Assembly: GCA_045639905.1 (NCBI GenBank)
Contig: JAZUDZ010000044.1
Span: 72,659 to 136,658, forward strand
DNA from: RGIG426 sp045639905
Lineage (GTDB): Bacteria; Bacillota; Clostridia; Oscillospirales; Acutalibacteraceae
Direction: 5' to 3'
DNA length: 64,000 bases
Part shown: positions 53,101 through 59,941 of the stretch, piece after piece
Layout: the number at the start of each line of letters is the position of its first letter
Numbering within the stretch: the stretch's first letter is position 1
Translations under genes and position numbers: made by a program
The notes under the pieces: generated by a model
What the model was told of the DNA's origin: nothing
The model's database searches: none
The model's input: the letters and a program-made list of their open reading frames with translations, nothing else

Positions 53101-53909
53101 GTGGTCAACGGCTCACCGGGACGCAATTTGCTGTACACCCACATAAGGCCCTCTTCAACCGATTTCGGCTGATAGGACTCGGTGGTGTTCAAATGTTTGC
53201 GGATACCATCCTCTTTCTCGATGGTTGCCTGCAAAAGATCGGTTTCGCCGAAAAAGTCGAAAATGGCTTTATCGCTTTCAAAACCGAGAGCACGCAGGAA
53301 CACGGTCAAAGGCAGTTTATGGTTCTTATCAATGCGAACCCAGGCCACATCATAGGAATCGGTCTCGTACTCAATCCAGGCACCGCGATTCGGAATGATG
53401 GTGGACGAAAACAGTTTCTTTCCGATGGTATCGAAATCAGAACCGAAGTACACACCCGGAGAACGAACGAGCTGGGAAACGATAACACGTTCGGCACCGT
53501 TGATGATGAAGGTACCGGACTCGGTCATCTTCGGGATCTGACCCATGGTGATTTCCTTCTCTTTGATTTCACCGGTCTCTTTGTTGAAGAGGCGGGCGGT
53601 GATATACAGCGGAATCTCATAGGTGGTATCGCGAAGTTTGCACTCCTGCTCATTGTATTTCGGGGCATCTTCGAAACGATACCCAACAAATTCCAGAATC
53701 AGGTTTTCGGTAGAATCCTTGATCGGACCGATCTCACGAAACACTTCCGGAATACCCACTTCCTGGAACCACTTGTACGAGCTCTTCTGCACTTCGATCA
53801 AGTTCGGCATGTCGAGAACCTCATTGATCTTGGCAAAGCTCATACGGGTGGTTTTGCCGCGTTTAACCTCTGTGAGGTTTGTCTTTGTCTTCACTTTTGA
53901 CATTGGCAT
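50157..53909 (-). CDS. rpoB: RNA polymerase subunit beta
   Basis: A 1250-residue subunit. The rifampicin pocket reads GSSPLSQFMDQNNPLAEL and THKRRLSALGPGG, with Pro where E. coli has Gln in GSSQL; other common resistance positions (Asp in FMDQ, His in THKRR, Ser in LSALG) are wild type. KTYYAKK-like active-site lysines lie in GDKMAGRHGNKG. The ATG at 53909 is used; a second in-frame ATG at 53903 has better spacing (ten bases) from GGGAG, so the start may be there. Confidence 0.97.
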   Translation of the reverse strand: MPMSKVKTKTNLTEVKRGKTTRMSFAKINEVLDMPNLIEVQKSSYKWFQEVGIPEVFREIGPIKDSTENLILEFVGYRFEDAPKYNEQECKLRDTTYEIPLYITARLFNKETGEIKEKEITMGQIPKMTESGTFIINGAERVIVSQLVRSPGVYFGSDFDTIGKKLFSSTIIPNRGAWIEYETDSYDVAWVRIDKNHKLPLTVFLRALGFESDKAIFDFFGETDLLQATIEKEDGIRKHLNTTESYQPKSVEEGLMWVYSKLRPGEPLTTENSKQHLEGLFFDPRRYDISRVGRYKYNKKLSLANRLFGCTLSRPIVDEETGEILLDAGVRVTEEQAIELENKGIYTAYVVTEDHGVERESKIISNRMVDISGYVDFDAKAECNVNEKVSYPVLKEILENAKDEKSLKKELKKRHDELIPNHITLDDILASISYLNNLPNEVGSVDDIDHLGNRRIKAVGELIQNHFRIGFSRLEHSIHEKMMLQAGDVKAMTPETLINIRPVTAAIREFFGSSPLSQFMDQNNPLAELTHKRRLSALGPGGLSRDRAGFEVRDVHYSHYGRMCPIETPEGPNIGLISYLATFAKVNEYGFIEAPYRKIDKATGVVTDEVVYMTADVEDRFIVAQANEPLNEDNTFARDRVNARRRGEFLEVTKDLPDFMDVSPKMVVSVATAMIPFLEHDDANRALMGSNMQRQAVPLLRPETPVVGTGMEYKAGVDSGVCVLAKNDGTVISVDAGRVEIQRDADNVIDTYNLVKFSRSNQGTCINQHPVVQVGDHVKEHDVVADGPSTVNGEIALGRNVLIGFMTWEGYNYEDAVLINEKLVRDDIFTSIHLEEYEIAERETKLGAERITRDIPNVSEDMLKNLGKDGVIRVGAEVHAGDYLVGKVTPKGEPDESNEEKLLHEIFGEKARDVRDASLKVPHGQYGIVVDVQTFDDKRSDELGPGINKIVRVYVAQKRKIGVGDKMAGRHGNKGVVSRVLPSEDMPFLPDGTPLDIVLNPLGVPSRMNIGQVLEVHLGAAAKAMGINIMTPVFDGATEQDIQSMLEEVGRNPNGKIELRDGRTGEKFDNPVTVGYMYFLKLHHLVDDKIHARSVGPYALVTQQPLGGKAQFGGQRFGEMEVWALEAYGAAYTLQEILTIKSDDVMGRTNAYLSIVKGQNIPQAGVPESFRVLVKELQALGLDIVALDKDKNEIDLKQKFEDEYPKKDAIDEFMEDLVVDENELSDGFGSLEMDEFGNVDDSLSRYDENN

Positions 53910-53929
53910 TTCACTCCCGTTTCTAGTCT

Positions 53930-53945
53930 GAGGGGCTGCCCCCTC
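53930..53945 (-). other. small GC-rich hairpin in the rpoB leader
   Basis: GAGGGG paired with CCCCTC around a 4-base loop, 21 bases before the rpoB start. There is no T tract, so it is not a terminator; it may affect leader stability or translation. Confidence 0.35.
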
Positions 53946-54012
53946 GCATTTACGTTTTCATGCGCTATATATATAATAAACAAGTTATTATTTTAACGGC
54001 GCGTAGAATGTT

Positions 54013-54041
54013 ATTTTATTACGCACGTAAAACCGAGTCAA
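54013..54041 (-). promoter_or_regulatory. rpoB promoter
   Basis: Minus strand: TTGACT, 17-base spacer, TAAAAT, giving a leader of about 100 bases. The segment 54042-54190 between this and the divergent cysE promoter is AT-rich with no gene; a TATAAT at 54062 (plus) has no good -35. Confidence 0.75.
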
Positions 54042-54191
54042 TAAAAATTTTATATATTTGTTATAATATCGGGCGCTTCGCGTATACTTTCAGCCAAAAC
54101 CGCGTATATAAGAACCTCGTGGGAGGGTGGTCGATTTTTGTGCGTTTCTCCCCTCTTTTTTATCAAAAAGGCGGATATTTCCATTTTGCAC

Positions 54192-54220
54192 TTGACAAAC
54201 CATCCGTCGGCAAGTACGAT
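54192..54220 (+). promoter_or_regulatory. promoter of the T-box-cysE operon
   Basis: Plus strand: TTGACA, 17-base spacer, TACGAT; perfect -35 and a modest -10. Start is predicted near 54227. Confidence 0.65.
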
Positions 54221-54226
54221 AAGGAA

Positions 54227-54490
54227 TACATTATATATATAAAGACCGTCACCCGAAAAGAGTACCATGGTATCGTTTGCTCAAAGAGAGATCGTCCCGG
54301 CTGAAAGCGATCAGTAAACCTCCCTGGGAAGTGCCTTCGGATAGTCGGGCTGCTGAAGCGGCGTGTGTAGGCAGTCCCGGAATTCCCCGTTATCGGAAAC
54401 GAAGATGCTTGTCTTCGATAAGAAAAACTATGAAGTGGAACCGCGCGTAATCGCCTTCATCATCCGTAAGGGATGGTGGAGGTTTTTTTT
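54227..54490 (+). promoter_or_regulatory. T-box leader (tRNA-Cys responsive)
   Basis: Leader RNA that senses uncharged tRNA. Stem I carries AGAGAG and GGCTGAAAG elements near 54286-54306, and GAAGTGCC at 54329, where TGC (54332-54334) fits the Cys specifier. The conserved T box is GTGGAACCGCG at 54435, with TGGA pairing to a tRNA NCCA end whose discriminator is U, as in tRNA-Cys. TGAAG (54431) and CTTCA (54455) can form the antiterminator. The competing terminator is CCTTCATCATCC paired to GGATGGTGGAGG (54454-54481), followed by TTTTTTTT. It directly precedes cysE and cysS, which fits the specifier. The exact start is approximate. Confidence 0.9.
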
Positions 54491-54507
54491 GTTTTGCAGG
54501 AGGATGT

Positions 54508-55158
54508 ATGTTTGACAAACTGAAAAAAGATATAGCTACCGTCAAAGAACGGGACGCAGCCGCCACCTCCACCGCAGAGGTTATGCTGCTGTACAACGGG
54601 CTGAAAGCCGTGCGCTCCCATCGCCGTGCCCATTGGTTCTATACCCACAATATGCACTTCTGGGCTCGGTATATTTCCCAGAGATGCGTTCGCAAAACCG
54701 GCATTGAAATTCACCCCGGCGCACAAATCGGAGAGAACCTGTTTATCGACCACGGTGTGGGCGTCGTCATCGGCGAGACCACCATTATCGGCGATAACTG
54801 TACCCTGTATCAGGGCGTAACCCTGGGCGGTACCGGTAAAGAAACCGGCAAACGCCATCCGACTCTCGGAAACAATGTCATGGTGGGAGCCGGAGCCAAG
54901 GTGCTCGGCCCCATTACGATTGGCGACAATACCCGTATCGCCGCCGGTGCCGTGGTACTGGACGACATCCCGGCCGACAGTACGGCCGTCGGTGTTCCGG
55001 CCCGTGTTGTCAAAATTGCCGGCATTCGCGTAGACGATCTGGACCAGGTTCATATTCCGGACCCGGTATCCCAGGAGCTCTGCCGGCTGGAAGCCAAACT
55101 GGATAAAATGCAGAAACGTATGGAAGAATTGGAGGAACAATCGAATGCAACTGTATAA
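54508..55158 (+). CDS. cysE: serine O-acetyltransferase
   Basis: First enzyme of cysteine synthesis: acetyl-CoA plus L-serine gives O-acetylserine. 216 residues, the short Bacillus-type form. The left-handed beta-helix shows hexapeptide repeats (IEIHPGAQIGENLFIDHG, IIGDNCTLYQGVTLGGTG), and the active-site His/Asp lie in FIDHGVGVVIGE. AGGAGG precedes the ATG. A helical tail (ELCRLEAKLDKMQKRMEELEEQ) closes the protein. It overlaps cysS by 14 bases. Controlled by the T-box, so expressed when tRNA-Cys is uncharged. Confidence 0.95.
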   Translation: MFDKLKKDIATVKERDAAATSTAEVMLLYNGLKAVRSHRRAHWFYTHNMHFWARYISQRCVRKTGIEIHPGAQIGENLFIDHGVGVVIGETTIIGDNCTLYQGVTLGGTGKETGKRHPTLGNNVMVGAGAKVLGPITIGDNTRIAAGAVVLDDIPADSTAVGVPARVVKIAGIRVDDLDQVHIPDPVSQELCRLEAKLDKMQKRMEELEEQSNATV

Positions 55159-56539
55159 CACACTTACCCATACCAAACAGGAATTTAAAACGTATGAGCC
55201 CGGTAAGGTCGGCATGTATACCTGCGGCCCCACCGTTTATCATTATGCCCACATCGGCAACCTCCGTACCTATATGATGGAGGACGTTCTTGAAAAGTAT
55301 CTTCGCTATTTAGGGTACGATGTCAAACGCGTGATGAACATCACGGACGTCGGACATCTGTCCAGCGACGCCGATACCGGTGAAGATAAAATGCTCAAAG
55401 GCGCCAAACGGGAACATAAAACCGTGATGGAAATCGCCAAGTTCTATACCGACGCCTTTTTTGACGATTGTGAAAAACTTCATATCCGCAAGCCGGACGT
55501 CATCGAACCGGCCACCGGCTGCATTGATGACTTTATCAAACTGGTCCAGGGGCTCATTGACAAGGGCTATGCCTATTTAGCCGGCGGAAATGTATACTTT
55601 GACACGTCCAAACTGGAGAACTATAACGTCTTCAACAAGCAGGAAAGCGATGAACTGGAAGTAGGTGTCCGCGAAGGCGTAGAAGAAGACGGAAACAAAC
55701 GAAACAAAACCGACTTTGTTCTCTGGTTCACCCGTTCCAAATTCGACGACCAGGAACTCAAATGGGAAAGCCCGTGGGGTCTTGGCTATCCGGGCTGGCA
55801 CATTGAGTGCAGCGGAATCAGCTTAAAGCACCTCGGAGAGCATTTGGACCTGCACTGCGGTGGTATTGATAACGTATTCCCCCATCACACCAATGAAATC
55901 GCCCAAAGCGAGGCCTATCTCGGTCACCAGTGGTGCACCCATTGGTTCCATGTACTGCATCTGAATACCAATTCCGGCAAAATGAGTAAATCCAAGGGAG
56001 AATTTTTAACGGTTTCCCTTTTGGAATCCAAAGGCTACAATCCTCTGGCCTATCGATTCTTCTGCCTGCAGTCCCACTATCGCAAGTCTCTCGTATTTTC
56101 CTATGAGAGTCTGGACAATGCCGCGGCGGCATACGGCAAACTTGTCGCCAAATGTGCGGCCTTAACCGACGACGGTGAAGTGGACGAGGAAGCCGTAAAA
56201 GAACTGCGCGCCAAATTCACCGAAGCCATGGACAATGATTTAAATACATCCCTGGCCATCACGGCTTTATACGATGTTCTCAAAGCCAAGACCAATAACG
56301 CCACCAAGAAAGCCCTGATTGCCGAATTTGATTCCGTTTTATCCTTAGGGCTGCTGGACGGCGCCAAAGCGCAAGGCGGCTCGGAAGAAGATGCGGAAAT
56401 TGACGCTCTTATTGAAGCCCGTACCAAAGCCCGTGCGGAAAAGAACTGGGCCGAAGCCGACCGCATTCGTGACGAACTGACCGCCAAAGGCATTATCCTC
56501 GAGGACACGGCCGAAGGCGTCAAGTGGCACAGAAAGTAA
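55145..56539 (+). CDS. cysS: cysteinyl-tRNA synthetase
   Basis: Class I synthetase, 464 residues. Signature 1 is HIGNLRTY after CGPTVYHYA, signature 2 is KMSKSKGEF, and zinc ligands include the Cys in TCGPT, the Cys in HIECSG and the His pair in FPHHTNE. GGAGG precedes the ATG inside cysE. The DALR-like tail ends DTAEGVKWHRK. Its pairing with cysE behind one T-box couples cysteine synthesis to its charging. Confidence 0.97.
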   Translation: MQLYNTLTHTKQEFKTYEPGKVGMYTCGPTVYHYAHIGNLRTYMMEDVLEKYLRYLGYDVKRVMNITDVGHLSSDADTGEDKMLKGAKREHKTVMEIAKFYTDAFFDDCEKLHIRKPDVIEPATGCIDDFIKLVQGLIDKGYAYLAGGNVYFDTSKLENYNVFNKQESDELEVGVREGVEEDGNKRNKTDFVLWFTRSKFDDQELKWESPWGLGYPGWHIECSGISLKHLGEHLDLHCGGIDNVFPHHTNEIAQSEAYLGHQWCTHWFHVLHLNTNSGKMSKSKGEFLTVSLLESKGYNPLAYRFFCLQSHYRKSLVFSYESLDNAAAAYGKLVAKCAALTDDGEVDEEAVKELRAKFTEAMDNDLNTSLAITALYDVLKAKTNNATKKALIAEFDSVLSLGLLDGAKAQGGSEEDAEIDALIEARTKARAEKNWAEADRIRDELTAKGIILEDTAEGVKWHRK

Positions 56540-56547
56540 GGAAATCT

Positions 56548-57072
56548 ATGACAAAACAAGGAAAACAAATTGTATATTTGACAATGTCCTTTGTCACCAT
56601 CGCACTCTCTGTCTGGTTTCAAATGGTTTTACGATTTGCCGACTACCCTTCGGCCGGATTTCGTCTGACCATGATTGGCGGATTTCTGCTGGGTCTTGTT
56701 ATCACCGGCTCCGCCATCGGGGTACGTACCGCCAAAATCGAGGCCATTCAAAAAGCAAAATCCGAGCTTCTTTTCTGCACCTTTGCGGGAATCGGCATTT
56801 TGGCTATCACGCTGATTTGTTTCTTCCTGTACGGAGGCCTGACGGACTTTGAAAACACGGCCGGAAATCATGCCGTGAACTTTGCCTATATTCTTTGCAT
56901 GCTCTATCCCCTTCCCTTTTTGGGAAAAGCCGCCGGCGCCCATTTTGCGACACCGGATACGGATCAGGCAGAAAGCAAGTTCTTGTCCGTTCTCTTCTGG
57001 GTCTTACTGGCTCTGTATATCGCCCTGATTGTTGTCTGGGGCATTGTCAGTTTTCAAAGAGGCGCGGTATGA
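56548..57072 (+). CDS. membrane protein of unknown function
   Basis: A 174-residue protein with five predicted helices (IVYLTMSFVTIALSVWF, MIGGFLLGLVITGSAIG, FAGIGILAITLICFF, YILCMLYPLPFLGK, FLSVLFWVLLALYIALI). No family was recognised. The start at 56548 follows TAAGGA and lies 8 bases after cysS; its stop overlaps the next ATG by four bases (ATGA). Its place in the cysteine operon may be incidental. Confidence 0.75.
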   Translation: MTKQGKQIVYLTMSFVTIALSVWFQMVLRFADYPSAGFRLTMIGGFLLGLVITGSAIGVRTAKIEAIQKAKSELLFCTFAGIGILAITLICFFLYGGLTDFENTAGNHAVNFAYILCMLYPLPFLGKAAGAHFATPDTDQAESKFLSVLFWVLLALYIALIVVWGIVSFQRGAV

Positions 57073-57962
57073 GATGCGATGCATGTCCCCGGCACTGTCT
57101 GATTGACAGGCCGGAATCCCAAAACGATCATTCCGCCCTCGGGTTTTGTAAGATGCCGGAAAATCCGGTGCTGGCCAAAGCCTGTCTGCATTTCGGTGAA
57201 GAGCCCTGTCTGTCCGGAAGTCGCGGTGCGGGAACCGTCTTTTTCAGCGGCTGCAATCTTCGCTGCATCTTTTGTCAAAATTATGCCATCAGTCGCGAGG
57301 GCTTCGGGAAAGAAGTCACCGTACAAAGGCTGCGTGAAATCTTTGAGGAACTCATCCAAAAGGGCGCCCATGTTCTGGATTTGGTCACTCCTTCCCATTA
57401 CGGCAAAGCCATACATGAAGCGCTGAAGGAACCACTGCCGGTACCGGTCGTGTATAACAGCGGCGGATACGATTCCCTATCCACGCTAAAGCTGCTAAAC
57501 GGCCAAATTGATGTCTATTTGCCGGATCTAAAATATGTAAGTTCGGATCTTGGTAAACGCTATTCAGGCGCCCCGGATTATCCGGACGTGGCCAAAGCCG
57601 CCATTTTGGAAATGGTACGCCAGGTAGGTCCGGTGCAAATCGGAGACGACGGCATTATGAAAAAAGGTGTTCTCATTCGGCATTTGCTGCTGCCCGGACA
57701 CCTAAGCGAAACCAAGAAGGTTTTGGACTGGATTGCCGACACATTTGAGCCCGGCTCCGTTTGGGTCAGTTTGATGGCCCAATATACACCGACCAAAACC
57801 TTTTCGGAGGATTTCCGAAATCTAAACCGAAAAGTCACCACCAGTGAGATCACCAGAGCACAGGAATATCTGATACAGAAAGGCCTGACCTTCGGCTATA
57901 TGCAGGACCGATCCTCTTCCGGTGATTCCTATATCCCCCTTTGGAATTTGGAAGGAATTTAA
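57069..57962 (+). CDS. radical SAM protein, PflX-like
   Basis: A 297-residue radical SAM protein resembling PflX (COG1313), related to glycyl-radical-enzyme activases. A Cys-rich N-terminus (CDACPRHC, LGFCKMPEN) leads to the CxxxCxxC cluster motif in FSGCNLRCIFCQNY, which binds the catalytic [4Fe-4S] cluster and SAM. Further motifs are VTPSHYGKAIHEAL and YNSGGYDS. The substrate is unknown; no glycyl-radical enzyme is nearby. Translationally coupled to the membrane gene. Last gene of the T-box operon. Confidence 0.85.
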   Translation: MRCDACPRHCLIDRPESQNDHSALGFCKMPENPVLAKACLHFGEEPCLSGSRGAGTVFFSGCNLRCIFCQNYAISREGFGKEVTVQRLREIFEELIQKGAHVLDLVTPSHYGKAIHEALKEPLPVPVVYNSGGYDSLSTLKLLNGQIDVYLPDLKYVSSDLGKRYSGAPDYPDVAKAAILEMVRQVGPVQIGDDGIMKKGVLIRHLLLPGHLSETKKVLDWIADTFEPGSVWVSLMAQYTPTKTFSEDFRNLNRKVTTSEITRAQEYLIQKGLTFGYMQDRSSSGDSYIPLWNLEGI

Positions 57963-57963
57963 C

Positions 57964-58006
57964 AAAAAAAATCAAGGCGTAATTGCTCGAAAGCAATTAC
58001 GCCTTG
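57964..58006. terminator. bidirectional terminator
   Basis: Perfect 15-bp stem CAAGGCGTAATTGCT with CGAA loop. On minus it is followed by eight T and ends the gltX-glnS-TM2 transcript; on plus it lies 10 bases after the radical SAM stop with a weaker T tract. Confidence 0.92.
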
Positions 58007-58018
58007 TTCTATGTTTGA

Positions 58019-58201
58019 TTACGGATAATACGGATTGGGTTTGAGAATTAAGATGATGCAATCCACAATCCAGCCGATTCCGCAAAGGCCTCCGGTCAGG
58101 ATATAGATGATTCCAAACAGGATTTTGCCCTCATAGAATTTGTGTGCGCCGAAGACACCGAAAAACAGGCACAAAAAGAATGCCGTCCATTTACTTTTCA
58201 T
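58019..58201 (-). CDS. TM2-domain protein
   Basis: A 60-residue protein with two hydrophobic helices (TAFFLCLFFGVFGAHKFYEGK and GIIYILTGGLCGIGWIVDCI in pieces) linked by the charged TM2 turn FGAHKFYEGK. TM2 proteins are small membrane proteins of unknown role. AGGAGGG precedes the ATG. 43 bases after glnS, likely same transcript. Confidence 0.85.
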   Translation of the reverse strand: MKSKWTAFFLCLFFGVFGAHKFYEGKILFGIIYILTGGLCGIGWIVDCIILILKPNPYYP

Positions 58202-58244
58202 ACAAAAACCCTCCTAAACATCTGTAAAGTGATATATCTTCACA

Positions 58245-59921
58245 TTAGACCTTGAAACCGTCCTTCAGGGACACGGAACGGTTGAAAATACGGTGGTTTT
58301 CGCTGCTGTCCTTATCTTCGCAGAAATACCCGAGACGCATAAACTGGAAGTGATTTCCTTTCTGGTCGGGTTTGAGAGCCGCCTCGATTTTACAGCCGTT
58401 TAAGACTTCTAAAGAGTTCGGATTGAGGCAGGCAATAAAGTCTTTTCCGGCCGCATCCGGATCGGGATCGTCAAACAAATTGCTGTAAAGACGGACCTCC
58501 GCATCGAAAGCGGTTTCGGCATCCACCCAGTGAATGGTGCCGCGCACTTTACGGCCGTCCGGTGTATTCCCCCCACGGGTTTCCGGATCGTATTCGGCAA
58601 GGACTTCGGTAACGTTGCCGTTTTCGTCCTTGACACATCCGGTACATTTGACTACATAAGCGGATTTCAGACGTACCTCATTGCCGGGGAACATCCGCTT
58701 GTATCCTTTGATCGGCTCCTCCATAAAGTCATCCTGTTCAATATACAGGTGCTTGGAGAAGGTCACTTCATGCAGTCCCGCATCTTCCTTGGTCGGGTTG
58801 TTCTCGGTTTCAAACACTTCCGACTGTCCGTCCGGATAGTTGGTGATGGTCAGTTTAACCGGATGTAACACCGCCATGGCACGGGTTGCGTTTTCGTTTA
58901 AGTCCTCACGAAGGCAATGCTCCAAGAAGGCCACTTCCACTGTATTCGGAACCTTGGCAACACCGATACGCTCGACAAAATTACGAACGGAAGCCGGTGT
59001 ATAGCCGCGGCGACGAAGGCCGCTCAAGGTAGGCATACGGGGATCGTCCCAGCCGGATACATAGTTTTCTTCCACCAGCTGGCGGAGTTTCCGTTTGGAC
59101 AAGACGGTATAGTTAATACCGAGTCTGGCAAACTCAATCTGACGGGGATTCGTATCATAATCTACATTGTCTCTCACCCAGTTGTACAGCGGACGATGGT
59201 CCTCAAACTCCAAGGAGCACAAAGAATGGGTAATATCTTCCAGCATATCCTCAATCGGATGGGCAAAATCATACATCGGATAAATGCACCATTTATTGCC
59301 CTGGCGATGATGCTCGGCATGGTGGATACGATAAATAACCGGGTCACGCATATTGAAGTTACCGGAGGCTAAATCAATACGGGCACGCAGGGTCATTTTA
59401 CCGTCTTCGAATTCACCGGCACGCATACGGGCAAAAAGATCCAAACTTTCCTCAATCGGGCGGTCTCTGTACGGTGACACGGCCGGATGTGTTAAGTCAC
59501 CGCGATTGTCATGCACCTCGTCCGGAGACAATTCACAAACATAGGCAAGGCCTTTTTTGATGAGGCCCACAGCCAGTTCATACATTTTTTCAAAATAATC
59601 GGAAGCATAGAAGAACCGGTCTTCCCAGTCAAAGCCAAGCCAGTGAATATCATCCTGGATGGCCTCTACATATTCCACATCTTCCTTGGCGGGGTTGGTA
59701 TCATCCATACGGAGATTGCAAATACCGCCGTATTTTTCTGCCATACCGAAGTCAATGCACAAAGCCTTTACGTGGCCGATATGCAAATATCCGTTCGGTT
59801 CAGGTGGGAAACGGGTGTGTACCTTTTTGCCGTAGCAACGGCCACCTTCTGCAAGTTCTTCGTCGATGATGTCGCGGATAAAGTTACCGCCCTCAGCGAC
59901 AATCTTGTTTTCTTCTGCCAT
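58245..59921 (-). CDS. glnS: glutaminyl-tRNA synthetase
   Basis: Class I synthetase that charges tRNA-Gln directly, 558 residues. HIGH motif region is RFPPEPNGYLHIGHVKAL, the KMSKS equivalent is VLSKRKLRQLV, and MRDPVIYRIHHAEHHRQG and YDFAHPIEDMLEDITHSL are GlnRS-specific. The C-terminal anticodon-binding beta barrels are present (SAYVVKCTGCVKDE, RSVSLKDGFKV). Many Firmicutes lack GlnRS and use GatCAB instead, so this gene is probably acquired. 20 bases after gltX. Confidence 0.96.
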   Translation of the reverse strand: MAEENKIVAEGGNFIRDIIDEELAEGGRCYGKKVHTRFPPEPNGYLHIGHVKALCIDFGMAEKYGGICNLRMDDTNPAKEDVEYVEAIQDDIHWLGFDWEDRFFYASDYFEKMYELAVGLIKKGLAYVCELSPDEVHDNRGDLTHPAVSPYRDRPIEESLDLFARMRAGEFEDGKMTLRARIDLASGNFNMRDPVIYRIHHAEHHRQGNKWCIYPMYDFAHPIEDMLEDITHSLCSLEFEDHRPLYNWVRDNVDYDTNPRQIEFARLGINYTVLSKRKLRQLVEENYVSGWDDPRMPTLSGLRRRGYTPASVRNFVERIGVAKVPNTVEVAFLEHCLREDLNENATRAMAVLHPVKLTITNYPDGQSEVFETENNPTKEDAGLHEVTFSKHLYIEQDDFMEEPIKGYKRMFPGNEVRLKSAYVVKCTGCVKDENGNVTEVLAEYDPETRGGNTPDGRKVRGTIHWVDAETAFDAEVRLYSNLFDDPDPDAAGKDFIACLNPNSLEVLNGCKIEAALKPDQKGNHFQFMRLGYFCEDKDSSENHRIFNRSVSLKDGFKV

Positions 59922-59941
59922 AGTTCGTTTCCTCTCTCACT

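Noticed and set aside
50859..53900. A plus-strand open frame of about 1000 codons opposite rpoB
   Set aside because: Antisense shadow of rpoB; no domain, no promoter or ribosome site. The same applies to the long frames opposite rpoC (46498-48564), fusA (43312-45357) and tuf (42172-43203).
53910..54507. tRNA or small RNA gene in the largest intergenic region
   Set aside because: The cloverleaf-like structures belong to the T-box leader; there is no tRNA T-arm or CCA-flanked acceptor stem.
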